Source: Trichopria drosophilae
Lineage: Eukaryota; Arthropoda; Insecta; Hymenoptera; Diapriidae
DNA length: 64,000 nucleotides
NCBI GenBank assembly: GCA_030407085.1
Contig: CM059586.1
Span: 13,906,001-13,970,000, forward strand
Reading direction: 5' to 3'
The notes below the pieces were generated by a model, which saw nothing but the letters and a program-made list of their open reading frames with translations, had not been told where the DNA came from and did not search any database. Below, piece by piece: positions 1-10,620 of the stretch (within the stretch, counting starts at the first letter, position 1; each line of letters opens with the position of its first letter). The position numbers and the translations under genes were made by a program.

Positions 1-380
1 CGAACGCTAACGGAGGTTGACGAATGTTTCCGAATCCAAATTACAAACTGAATATTAATATATTAATAAAATATCCTTTTCTTTTGATGAAACATATTTT
101 AATGCCTGACCATTATGAATTTCTCCGATATCCATGAAGCGCGCTTCCGTAAAGTCTCGGCTGAGGTATTTACTGCTAGCGCCGCCATGCGGATTGCGTT
201 ACTAATGACAACATGGGGCAACGAGAAATTCGCCAGTAACAGCCCCGTAAATAGTACATTCTTTTAAAATGTGACTTTTAATCTTCAATTGGGCTTTCTT
301 CGTTTCGTCAGTCACTTATTTCGCAACCTCAAGGATCGGGACAATAATAACGCAGGGCTACAAAAAAGATGGTCTTCGAT
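1..380. other. Unannotated stretch with a small CpG cluster
   Basis: No coding potential is visible. A CpG-containing patch near 135-200 includes the 14-mer GCGCCGCCATGCGG (179-192), which recurs exactly at 18752-18765. Nothing else is recognisable. Confidence 0.4.
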
Positions 381-499
381 ATATTGTATGCGTAGAATCC
401 AAACTCGAAGTCAAAATTGGTTAATCACGTCAGGTTTTTTAGATATTTGAAGTCATGTACTCGAAAAACGCGTTATTTTGCTATGTTTGAAATTACTTT

Positions 500-712
500 T
501 TAAATTTACCTTGGATCTCATATGCAGATGATACGGTCTTGCTTCTTACTTCTGGTGACACATTGAAAGTAGTGGAGAAGGATACAAATGTAATTTTGTC
601 AGAAGTTAATAAATGGCTACAGGCGAACAGATTGTCTTTGAATATTGATAAGACGGTCTTTATCACTTTCAGAGCATATGTCGATAGCGTACCGAATGAC
701 AATAGAATTTAG
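500..712 (+). pseudogene. Reverse transcriptase palm fragment (LINE type)
   Basis: The frame beginning near 500 and stopping at the TAG at 710-712 encodes about 70 residues. It includes the catalytic RT box SYADDTVLLL (from 518) followed by EVNKWLQANRLSLNIDKT, the standard spacing between the YADD box and the next conserved block of non-LTR reverse transcriptases. Two of the three catalytic aspartates are the DD seen here; the upstream finger and palm segments are absent. The frame is intact over this piece but ends at a stop soon after. It is a remnant, not a gene. The opposite-strand open frame over the same bases is a shadow. Confidence 0.85.
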
Positions 713-869
713 TGTAAGTTTAGTTACATATTTTACTTTCAATTTTAGTTTTAGTATTTAGCTCAAGTATTTTAGGCCTGCGTGCTGATATTTATTTATC
801 ACTGCAGGATATGTTTGTATATTTTTTTATATATAGATATATTGTACAAATATTGTATACACCTGAATA

Positions 870-896
870 AAATTGAATTGAATTGAATTGAATTGA
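870..896 (+). repeat. (ATTGA)n retrotransposon tail
   Basis: About five tandem ATTGA units directly follow the AATAAA-like signal of the LINE fragment. Tails of short tandem repeats in place of poly(A) are typical of several LINE clades. Confidence 0.85.
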
Positions 897-1456
897 GGTT
901 ATGTACAGGACGCAACAATTTTTTGGCATTCTGTACTATTTGCATCTTTTAGTACTACATTTGCCCTTCAAAATGAGGTATTATTCGATCACCTAAGATT
1001 TTTTCTTACAAAGTTACGGCCATTTTGAAATTACGAGATATATTCCATTAACGTTATCAAAAAAACAGTCACAATACTGAAACGTGATTTTAGTTATTAG
1101 TATCCATATTTTATATAGTTGTTTATATTTATATAGATTTCATGACATTGAATTTGACCTTGAGCTTGTTCTCCAAGGGCATTTCAAGGTAAATTTGTTT
1201 ACATGTATATCGTAATTTCAAATTGGCGTATCTTGGTGAAGAAAAGTCGTAATGGAATTCTGCGCATCCCATATTGAAGAAAAATAGTATCACATGATCC
1301 AATGTAAGGAAAAACTCCTTAAAATGTTGTGTCTTCTGTACATGACCTCAAAAATAGCAAAAAACGCGTTTTCGAGTAAATAACCTCAAATATATCAAAA
1401 ACCTGACGGGATGGACCAATTCTGACTTCGAGTTTGGATTCTACGCATACAATTAC

Positions 1457-2240
1457 GTTGGAAATGACCCACAGCAACCTAAAAAAGACCTGGTCCGGGA
1501 GATATCTAAATTAATATTCACATCCTGAATTTCCACACAAAATTTGTTTTTGGAAAGTCTGGTAGAAATAGATGCTTATAATCAAATTGATATCAGTCCT
1601 AAAGAACACACAAGAGGTCGCATCGTAGTCAAACAGGCGATATTTACTAAAAATCGGATTTTCATTTTATGAATAATGACCGACAAAACGAAAAAAGTCC
1701 AATTGAAGACATTTTCACTTCGGTTGGGAAAAAACATGCAATTTATTAATAAGGACATATGTGAAGATAGTCGCAGCTTTATGGAACTCAGTAGGTAACA
1801 CGAATAACTGAACGTAGAGTTCTTTATAGCCGAAAACACCCACCTGCAGCGTGCAATGGATATTCGAAGCGTTTAACCCGATGAAACCCTGGGCATGATA
1901 TTCAGTGAGAGCTCGTTTCTCATCTGGTACTCATTGGCGCATAAAGTCGAGTTTAACCCGTCGTTCTGGGATTTATTGTCGTCAGCGTAACTGCGTGCAG
2001 GAATGTGAAAGAGAGTCTGGTTTCTCGCGCGTTCACCCTTCGTTGTACGACAGCAATGGGCAAAGTGGTTTAGCGTTTGAATAATTCATCATTTCAACCC
2101 ATAGTGGCAACATGTGCGATTGTTGTATAAATGTTTGTGACGTATTCGTGATTAGGTAAACGTAGATATAGATTATTGTAAAAAAAAGAACTTTGTCTTC
2201 AAGGTTCTGGTCAATTTTATATTTGTATAATTGAAAATCA
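1457..2240. other. No recognisable gene; slight GC patch
   Basis: This is AT-rich sequence with a slightly GC/CpG-richer patch at about 1900-2060. The 85-residue minus-strand frame at 1582-1839 shows no family features and is likely chance. Confidence 0.4.
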
Positions 2241-3902
2241 TTTTTATCCTGAAAGCAAAATGTGATCAGTCGAAAGGTGCTTTAATTTCATTGACTATGA
2301 AGACTGCATTCCAGAAAAGAAAGAAATTTCATTTTTAATAGAGCCAAATTGGTCAGATAGTTTGGTTCACGTCGGGAAGTAATTGGTTGTTAGAACAATA
2401 TATGTTAGGTTTAAAGGGCTAAAGAAAATTTGTGATCAGAACCAAATAGTTGGGGTAAGTAAATAAACCAGTTAAGTAATCAGAATAAACCAGTTTAATT
2501 TTCAGAATAAAAGAGCTTGCTATCCGTTTGGTTGTCAGTATTAACCAGTTTATTAATAAGAACAAACTCGTCAATTTAGCACAATCAAACGCTAGGATTA
2601 TCAGAGCAAACCGAATTGGTCGTCAACACAACCCAGTTTTGTCAATAGAATAAACCAGTTTGGATATCAGAATAAAAGAGTTATTTATTACAACCAAACG
2701 TTTGCGTTATTAGAACAAACTGATGTTTGTTATCAGAAAAAAAAAAATTTGGCTATTTGAATCGAATTTTCTTATCAATATAAACCAGTATTGCCATCCG
2801 AACAAACCCGTCAGATTATCGGATCTAAACCAGTTTACTTATAACTCTTACGAACAGAATTAGTATGGAAAACCGACAGCGAGCTTCGATAACAAAGCTA
2901 GTTTGGTTCACCTCGCGAAGTAGTTGGTTGATAGAACACTACAGGTTTGATTGGAAGCACTAAAGAAGTTTTGTTATGAGAACCAAACGGTTGGGTTACT
3001 CAAATGAACCAGTTAAGTAGTTGAAATATATCCGTTTGGTTATCAGAACAATGTAATTTGGTTATCAAAATTAACCAGTTTTCTTATCAAGATAAACCAC
3101 TATTGTCATCCGAACAAACCCGTTAGTTTGTCGGATGTACACGTTAGGATTATTAATAGAAATTAAAACAAAGAGATTTGGTTGTCAAAACAAACCAGTT
3201 TCTTTAATTGAAAATAACTGGTTTGGTTATCAGAATAAAAGAGCTCGATTAACCGAATATATCCATTTGGTTCTCATAACATATCCATGTGTTTATCAGA
3301 ACCAACTGTTTGGATTATCAGAATTTACCGATTTGATTGTCAATGCAAACCACAATAGTTAATAGAATAATCCAGTTTTGTTGCCAGAATAAAAGATCTT
3401 AGTTATCCAAACACATTCATTTGTTTATTAGAATAAACCAGTTTGGTTATCCTTCTAAAAGAGCTTAATTATTCGATTATACTCGTTTGCTACTCAGAAT
3501 AAACCAGTTTGGTTATCCGAACAAACCCTTTTATTTATCAGAACCAAACGTTTGGTTTATTATAATAAATTGATTCGTCTGTGAAAACAAACCAGTTTGC
3601 TTGTCAAAAAAAGTAATTTGGTTATCAAAATTAACCAGTTTTCTTACCAAGATAAATCACAATGGTCAACCAAACAAACCGTTTATTTATGAGAACCAAA
3701 CGTTTGCGTTAGAACAAATTAATATGTTTGTTATCAGAAAAAAAAACAAATTTGGCTATTTGAATCAAGGTTTCTAATCAATATAAACCAGTATTGCCAT
3801 CCGAACAAACCCGTCAGATTATCGGATCTGAACCAGTTTACTTATAACTCTTACGAACAGAATTAGTACGGAAAACGGACATCGAGCTTGGATAACAAAG
3901 CA
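2241..3902. repeat. Degenerate ~22 bp satellite in a ~1 kb higher-order unit
   Basis: The block is built from imperfect units close to AACCAGTTTGGTTATCAGAA plus 2-4 variable bases. Two larger units are visible. The leader with AGTTTGGTTCACGTCG...GAAGTA starts near 2360 and again near 2900. The trailer with CAGTATTGCCATCCGAACAA and CTCTTACGAACAGAATTAGT ends near 2899 and again near 3901. Each unit contains AACCA...TGGTT, a short internal palindrome. Because unit length is often near a multiple of three, peptide-like FGYQNK repeats appear in translation (3135-3362); they are not evidence of a gene. Confidence 0.85.
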
Positions 3903-4579
3903 CCACTTGTATTTTCCATTATAAGTATTCCAATGAAAAATTAGAATTCAATTAAGTTTAGAATGACTCTTTACTAATTTTATGTTTCTTACGCTATCCG
4001 TTTCAAAGGCAACAATTAACCAACAACAAAAGTGAAAACAAACGTTGAATAGCTATCGAGGAACACTGAACAGAATACGTAATCGAATAGAAGATGCCGT
4101 TAAGAAAACCAATTTCTCCCTGTGTACTGTGTCCTGCGTAACATAAAGTGAATACGACTCATTATTTATTAGATCTTTGAAATGTTCGTTTGGATCGTGT
4201 CTGGTATAACTTTAACGAAAAAGCAGTTTAAACGTAAGAAATCTATCGCCCATTCAAAGCATCTCCTGGATTCTCACCAGATATTTCATTATTCAACAAT
4301 TAAAAATCAAATAATGAAATGTAAATAAATGCCAAGACATGTCTTATTGGCATGATTCATTGCCATGAAATTTCGTTCCACTCCCACGATCCATGAAATT
4401 TTGTTCAAACCAGGTGGTATCTTAAAATTCTGCGTGCGACTTTTGTTCGAATGCGTCTGAACTTTTCGCGATTTTTCACTTTGGTCGGCATAACTCCGAA
4501 AGAGTTATTAGCGTATCCAGTGGAAGGTACCTGTGTCCGAGAAATGATTTTTCTCAGTGGATAACGCAAGAAAATACAT
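3903..4579. other. Spacer between satellite block and promoter-like region
   Basis: AT-rich DNA with no open frame longer than chance, no repeats recognised elsewhere in the window, and no RNA gene. Confidence 0.4.
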
Positions 4580-4910
4580 GCATTAGCCATGCGCCGCATA
4601 GCGCACACGAGCTACACGTATCCGATGCACCGGGGGGAGGCTGATTAATGTATTCGAGGAGCGTACTCGGACATGCGACAAGAAGTACGATGCACGGAGC
4701 GAAGGAGCCTGCACGTGCACCGCTGATTTTCTCTCCCCTATCTCTCCCCAAGGATCTTCCACGAGGTAACCTTCGTATGTATAACCGTACCGAAGACAAG
4801 AGTGAGAAAGAGTTAGAGGAGGGGAGAGAGCGCCGACCTTAATGCAAGCGGCTCTCTTACGTGACACTGCCACAAGTCCAGCCGCTTTTGCAACGATGGC
4901 GTTTGAAGTC

Positions 4911-4918
4911 TATAAAAA
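4911..4918 (+). promoter_or_regulatory. TATA box candidate
   Basis: A perfect TATAAAAA in a locally GC-rich context, with CAGTCGCC just downstream. No initiator at the ideal spacing was recognised with certainty. Confidence 0.35.
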
Positions 4919-4942
4919 GCAGTCGCCATGAGAGACCGAAAC

Positions 4943-4978
4943 AGAGAGAGAGAGAGGAGAGAAACCGAAAGAGAGAGA
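4943..4978. repeat. (GA)n microsatellite
   Basis: An imperfect run of GA dinucleotides broken by GGAGAGAAACCGAAA. Confidence 0.8.
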
Positions 4979-5146
4979 AATTCCAGCGACATTACTTATT
5001 TCGGTAGACAAAATAAATAGAAGAACCCCTGTACAAAAAGATCAGAAACTGACAAGTGGAGGCGAATGATTATACGAGCCTTGAGTAACGAAGAACAGTG
5101 GCATTTATCAGCAGTACTTATTTCGTCAAATTACATGGTGCTTGAC

Positions 5147-6110
5147 TCTTTAATTTCTTTGACTCTGAAGACTGCATTCCAGACATACCCGAAAAGGAAG
5201 AAATTTAATTTTTAATTGGGCCAATTCGATCGGATCTAGTTTGGTTCACGTCGCGAAGTAGTTGGTTGATAGGACAATACATGTTTGATTGGAATCATTA
5301 AAGAAGTTTTGTTATCAGAACCAAACGGTTGAGTTATTCAAATGAACCAGTTAAGTAATCAAAATGTATCCGTTTGGTTACCAGAATAAACCAGTTTGAT
5401 TATCAGAACAAACCAATTTATATATCAGAATCAAACGTTTGGTTTATTATAACAAAATGATTCGTCTCTGAAAACAAACCAGTTTGGTTATCAAAACCAA
5501 CTAATTGAGTTATCAGAATTAACCAGTTTTCTTATCAAGATACACTACGGTCAACCGAACAGACCAGTTAGTTTAGCAGGACAAACCGTTTGTAATATTA
5601 GAACAAACAGATTTGGTTGTCAAAACAAACCAGTTTGTTTATTAAAAATAACTAGCTTGGTTATCAGAATAAAAGAACTTGATTATCCGAATATACATAT
5701 GCGTTTGGTTCTCATACCAAACCCACGTGTTTATCAGAATCAAACCAGTTTGGTTGTCCGAACATATCTGTTTGTTCATCAGTATTAACCAGTTTGGTTA
5801 TTCGAAGAAACCCTTTAGTTTATAGGAATAAACTAATTTATTTATCAGAATAAAAATACTTTGTTGTCAAAACAGATGAACTTGTTTATGAGAATAAACC
5901 AGTTTGGTTATCAGGATAAAAGAGCTTGTCCAGGAGATATCAGAATATATCCGTTTGGTTATCCGAACAAACCCATTTGTTTATCAAAGAAAACCATTTT
6001 GGTTATCCAAATATGCAAGTTTGTTTATCTGAACCAAATTTTTAGGTTGTTAGAATAAACCAGTTTCGTTATCAGAATATACCAGTTTAGTTATCAGTAC
6101 TAAAATAGAA
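5147..6110. repeat. Second block of the ~22 bp satellite
   Basis: It repeats the leader seen at 2280-2500 (GAAGACTGCATTCCAGA, then AGTTTGGTTCACGTCGCGAA) and continues with the same AACCAGTTTGGTTATCAGAA-like units to about 6105. The 65-residue frame at 5861-6058 is a translation of the repeat. Confidence 0.85.
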
Positions 6111-7740
6111 GTTTGCGGCTAGGAAATTTAATAATGTACTCCGATTGCGATATTTATTGATAATCTGCATCGTTCCATACGAGTAATTAGTATTTCGAAT
6201 GTTTCCTCGTTATCGTAGGGAACATAAAACCGATATCTCCATCCATAAAAAAGGTTCTTTATGTTTTTTTAGATGGTGGAGGGGGCACTTTTTCAAATTT
6301 GAAAAAAGTATAACCATTTGTCATTATTAAATGTCTTTTGGAGAAAGTGTGGGTTTTTAATATCTACGTAATAGTGAATGCAATATAATGAACCATTCAT
6401 TATCTCGATGCGGCCAAACTGTACGACTCCAAGTGAAGACCAGTAAGCAAATCGTAAATTTCAAAATTATCACCCACGCTAAGTATATGGTTGACAGAAG
6501 AACTATATGGTCACGCACGCAAAGTAAAAAAGGTCTAATGCGTGGGATGTGCTTATAGGACGATCGCCCGACGAAATGTCGGAATTGGAGAAACCTTTCA
6601 CAATGGCTGTACAAACTACGCAACGGGTGCTGATAAATTCAAATAAAATACTTGTCCAGCATCTTTTTTACCCAAATTATGAACTCCTTTGAAGTTAATT
6701 AATAATCGTTTCATTTTAAAGTTGCTATTTCCATCGACACGAACATAATAAGAATAATAAAAAAACAGTTATTCATTCCTTGACGGGGAATCCAAACATG
6801 ATGCAGACATAGATTCATCGATTATTTTAGTTTGTTTTCGCTGAATAAAATATAAAATTCACCTTCTGAATAACTTTTGCCAGTCATACAATATGGATTT
6901 GAGTGCACTACTACGAATTATCGAAGTATCCGATTACAAATATTACCAATGTATTTATTTTTCTTTTCATATGTAAGGAGAACAGACAATTGTATTTGGT
7001 ATGCACCGATTTTTTCAGAAAATTAGTATAAAAAAGAACTTTGCGCACGGCACATATATCGAGGTCTTGATCCTGTAGGTTTTAAGCATATAAAACAATA
7101 TAAAAGCAATGATATATCATGTAATAAAAATAAATAAATTTCAAGATTACATTTATTTCATTAATTAAACATTATTTCTGAAAATTTCAACTACCAGCGT
7201 GGAAAAATACGCCCTCGAAAACATAGGAGGCAATAATTCTTGTTGCCTTCTTTGAGCACATAATGCTCGTTTTTATACTAGATTTTAAAAGCGAAACTGT
7301 CACTTTAGCCTACAGCGAGAAGCCGCTTTTCTAGAATTTTAGCAATAAAGTAATTTTTACTCAAATAGTCTGGTAACAGTGAAAGGTTCAATGCAGTGAG
7401 AGTTTTATAAAAGTGAGGTTAGAACCCAGCGGTGCACCACATGTCATGTGTGATTCTTAACTGAGTTTTGTCAGACATTTGTGGTCATAATATGACTGAA
7501 AGGTTCGAGAAGCTATATATATATATATATTTAATAGATTGTTGAGGATTTGAGAAAAAAATTATCGAAATTACTGAACTCAGATCCGAAGTTTTGAAGT
7601 TACAATAGTCTGGAAAATTACCAAAAAGTTCCACGGAACGAAGTACAAAAAGGTAAAGAAACGCAATCAATATCTAATATCAACGTAATCAACGACCTAA
7701 TTTCTACTATTTATCATGAAAAAGAGAACTTTGAACAGCG
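6111..7740. other. No gene recognised
   Basis: AT-rich DNA with an (AT)n run at about 7512-7530. The minus-strand frame at 6357-6623 (88 residues) was inspected for transposase motifs and none was found. Nothing else is supported. Confidence 0.4.
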
Positions 7741-7790
7741 GTCGGACAGTCCCGGGTTCGAATCTCCGTCAAGGTCTAAACCTTTTTTCT
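7741..7790 (+). tRNA. tRNA-like relic (B box plus Pol III T-run)
   Basis: GGTTCGAATCT (7755-7765) matches the internal Pol III B box / T-arm consensus, and a run of six T (7783-7788) follows at the distance expected for a tRNA or tRNA-derived SINE. No convincing A box or acceptor stem pairs upstream. It is therefore a head-truncated relic, more likely SINE than functional tRNA. Confidence 0.4.
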
Positions 7791-7799
7791 TTATAATTA

Positions 7800-9050
7800 A
7801 TTTCTGAGCGTCGGAAAATTCGATGAAAATCAAATCACCTAATGTCTACGTTTGTTTATCACTGTTTCGACATGAAAATGTGATCCCGATATCCAATAAG
7901 ATCATTAAGAAAAGTTATTTTCTTTTCGAGATGGCGGTTTCAAACTGGCGGTTAAAGAACTATTCTTTTGCTCGTTTTATACGTTCCAGGTTTTGGAACC
8001 TGGAAGAAAATACCATATATAGTTTTTTTGAGGTCATTCATCACAATTTTGACGTCACTATTTCAAAAAAAAAAAAAAAAAAGATGGTGGACTCAATATG
8101 ACCGATATTTTCCTCTGAATTTGTTGTTTTTTCTCGACTTTGTTCAGGAATTTCATGTATGGGGTTTCTGTGATCACTGATCACAATTCTGTCGTCAGGG
8201 TTGCAAAATTCAAAATGGCGTTTCTACTATGGTGGCCATTTCGGGGCACATTCGTTATTTCTGGTGGAATCGGTCGCGGTTTGCGTGTGTTGAGGTCTTT
8301 GAGGTTGGTAATCATGAACCTGACGTAAAACTTCCAGAAATACATCACCATTTCAGTAACAACTAATGTTAGCATGCTATTTAAATTGAATGTCTTGAAA
8401 ATATAAAAAACGCACTTTCTTCCAACTCATTTTTAATTCCATAGAATAAAAAGAGCAGCTTGCAAAACTGAAAGGCCAAAATTCTGCCAATGGACCTCCT
8501 CGTGATCACAATAAAATATTTGGATTCTCCATCAAATGACTTGGAGAGACGACATCGACAATGGCGATAAAATGAATAACACTGTTGGGCACTGATTTTT
8601 CCTTTGACAATTGCTGTCCAAATTCCCAAAAGTTTTTTTAATGTCAAGAATGATGTCGCTAGCAACACTTTTCCATCACGTCTTTTTCGAGAATGGTGGG
8701 GTTAAATGTTTGCTATTAAAATAAATCGAAATGGCCAAAAACGAAAATTTTCACACAAAAGGGTTATGGGAGGAATCCGGCCGACGGTATATCATAGGTG
8801 ATCGTAAGCGCCTGTTTTTTATCGCTGATCACGAATCCGTTATGAAATTTTCGATATACACAATGGTAGATCCAATATGGCGGACGAAAATAAGAATTTT
8901 TACTTTATCGATTTTAAATTCCTAACTTTCGGCTTTTTGGGGTCACTGATCAAGAATACGTTAACAAATTTTCGAAATACAATAGGGTCCTTATTAGGAA
9001 TCCGTTATCAGACTGTCGGAATCCAAAATGGTAATTATATATTTATATAA
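7800..9050. repeat. Cluster of diverged GGCGG-family repeats
   Basis: At least four diverged copies of the family occur: around 7930-7960, 8035-8100, 8165-8235 and 8815-8895, with a partial one at 8935-9030. The family pattern is a GATCACGAATC / GATTACGAATCT phrase, a short A-rich stretch, an AAAATGGCGG-like block and an AATATGGCGGAC-like block. The overlapping frames here are unrelated to genes. A poly(A) run lies at 8065-8082. Confidence 0.6.
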
Positions 9051-9984
9051 AAATATTTTGAATTTACCCATGAAAGATGAAAAATGAATTTGAAATCTGT
9101 GTCATGTTGTTTGTTACCGATTTTTTATCTTTGAAATTTGCTAGTAAATTATATCATAAAATGTACAACCCGATCTGATAACGGATTCAGGATCGGCACC
9201 CCCAAAAAACCCCTAGTAATAAATTTCAAATCGATAGACTAAAAAATCTCATTTTGAATGAATTCATATGTGGATTAGTGATGGTTTAAAATTGATCATG
9301 AACCGTATTTTTAAATTTCTTGATGCTGATCACTGTAATGGCCATGAAATGGAAATAAATCAAGAAATTCATATGTGGATACTTATGAAATTATAAAAAA
9401 AAACCATGCTCTGTTTTTTATCTGAATTAATAACAAATATACATACCTATTTCCGAAAAGCAAACTTTTGAAATTTTACAAAATTGCTACATTTTGCAAG
9501 CGTCATGTTAAATTAGTTTTTAAGAATGTGTAAATATTAACCACATATACGAGTTCAACAACCTCAAAAACCCTCGTATACCCTCCCTTATAAACATTTT
9601 ATGCTCCATCAATTTTTTACTGCATTATTTTTCATGTCTTCTATATGTGAGATGCACAGTTTTGGCCGATTTAACTCATGTCTACTGTAGTACACATAAG
9701 CAGTCAAGGGGTTAACTAAGTTCACATTATTTTGGGCAATTTGTTTTTTGGACGATTTCGAATGATTGAATACGTTCCTTATATTGTTATAATAATGCAA
9801 TATGCCCAAAAATACTGATGAATTTTGTCTCGAATAATTTTTTGGATTCACGAAACAGAAAGTGAAGTAGCTGCAGCTCATCTTAAATATGTCAGACTGA
9901 TCTTGATCAGCAGCATCGAGTAGGTATCCCGTCAACAGAGTTTAAGTTGCGAAGAAAAACAAAAGAAACAAACAAAAAGCGTGT
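9051..9984. other. AT-rich DNA with one TTAA-type element end
   Basis: AGTCAAGGGGTTAA (GGGG 9708-9711, TTAA 9712-9715) resembles the right ends of TTAA-flanked miniature elements seen elsewhere in the window. No left partner was found. No gene is seen; the minus frame at 9609-9935 spans this end and has no known motif. Confidence 0.35.
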
Positions 9985-10400
9985 TTAACTGTCTGCGCGT
10001 GCAAGCTCCCGGCTCATCTCCCTTGCGTGAAAATGAGAATGCACCCGCGAGAAACGCGTTTCGACGGTATCTCTTTTGCTCTTACACGCGTGATCGTGCG
10101 TTATCTTTCTCTTTATATCTCCAGCTCTCGGTCCAAGTTGGTCAGCCAAGCGGCTTGTTATTAGCGTTTTAATTGGGTTCGGTCTCTTATCCCGCAATAT
10201 TCCGCGATAGGGGCGCACTTGCCGCCGGCGATCCCGCACTCCTCTAATCCGCAGCCGGCGGCGATCCCAAAATTGCTGGTTATACGGGCACCGAGGGCGT
10301 CGCGAAATGGTCGCCTTTTACGCGTAAGCTTTACTTTCCATCCATTTTAAGCATTTACGCGCATGCGATCGATTATTGGCACGGCTTTCCAATTGTCTCC
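9985..10400. promoter_or_regulatory. CpG-rich block, possible regulatory element
   Basis: The base composition changes sharply: many CpG, with blocks such as GCCGCCGGCGATCC repeated as GCAGCCGGCGGCGATCC (10219-10265) and GCGCATGC near 10359. Open frames occur on both strands and have no recognisable domains, so non-coding regulatory DNA is preferred over an exon. A similar composition shift marks several other blocks in this window. Confidence 0.3.
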
Positions 10401-10616
10401 TGCTTATTGTTTTCTTTTTATTTATTATACTCAAAAACAAAGGATTAGGTGATCTATAAGTTGGGCAGATTGCTCCGAAAAGTGATCTTTGCCCATAAGT
10501 ACACTCCAAATTGCTTAAAATGAAATATCATTCTAATGCAGTGAATTTTTACTCTGATTGTCGATGAAAGTCGAGCAACTCTGATCGGAGTGAATATTCT
10601 AAGGCACTCTAACACA
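10401..10616. other. Short spacer with paired ACTC/GAGT motifs
   Basis: Contains ACTCTGAT..ATCGGAGT (near 10551-10595), similar in style to small ACTC/GAGT palindromes at 30715-30990 and 40345-40510. No gene. Confidence 0.3.
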
Positions 10617-10620
10617 TTAA

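Larger units (their letters stand above)
491..896 (+). mobile_element. 5'-truncated, internally deleted non-LTR retrotransposon copy
   Basis: The insertion carries a reverse-transcriptase fragment (500-712), a short AT-rich 3' region, a possible poly(A) signal (AATAAA in cctgAATAAAattg, near 864) and a pentanucleotide tail (ATTGA)n that ends the element. Its limits are set by the interrupted foldback arm on both sides, and TTGA at both junctions is a possible short target duplication. The pentanucleotide tail and RT type fit a CR1/Jockey/R1-like LINE, but the clade cannot be named from so short a piece. The thumb and downstream domains that normally follow the RT palm are missing, so the copy is dead. 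Confidence 0.75.
381..1456. repeat. Long inverted repeat (foldback element), left arm interrupted by a retrotransposon
   Basis: The left arm (about 381-490, resuming at about 893-925) is the reverse complement, with some divergence, of the right arm (about 1320-1456). Shared landmarks are GTATGCGTAGAATCCAAACT on the left against its complement ending at 1450, followed by CTCGAAGTCA, the CCTGACG / CGTCAGG block and AACGCGTTTT. The left arm breaks off after TATGTTTGA (~490) and picks up again at GAGGTTATGTACAG (893), where the right arm is continuous. The break is therefore filled by a later insertion. A diverged copy of the arm motif is at 55430-55500, and part of the inner sequence (970-1040) matches 55570-55650. 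No transposase is present, so this is a non-autonomous palindrome. Confidence 0.75.
4580..5146 (+). promoter_or_regulatory. Promoter-like GC-rich region with TATA box and GAGA tract (possible solo LTR)
   Basis: A GC-richer stretch leads to TATAAAAA (4911-4918). About 25-30 bases downstream is a GA-rich tract (4943-4978) that could bind a GAGA-type factor in a transcribed leader, and an AATAAA lies near 5012. The order TATA, transcribed leader, AATAAA is also what an LTR shows, and TGTATTCG at 4649 could be an LTR start. No target duplication, primer-binding site or internal coding region was found, so the LTR reading is only an alternative. The region sits between two copies of the same satellite. 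Several overlapping frames at 4405-4873 are mutually exclusive and look non-coding. Confidence 0.35.

Noticed and set aside
3135..3362. Frame with repeated FGYQNK-like peptides
   Set aside because: It is a translation of the 22 bp satellite; the peptide repeat follows from unit length.
4649..5146. Complete LTR retrotransposon
   Set aside because: Only one LTR-like stretch, no primer-binding site, no gag-pol and no clear target duplication.
5861..6058. Frame in the second satellite block
   Set aside because: Same cause as above.
2241..6110. CRISPR-like spaced repeats
   Set aside because: Units are contiguous and degenerate, without unique spacers, in a eukaryotic context.
6357..6623. Suspected mariner transposase relic
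   Set aside because: All six frames were read for DD34D-type and C-terminal WxxC-like motifs; none was found.
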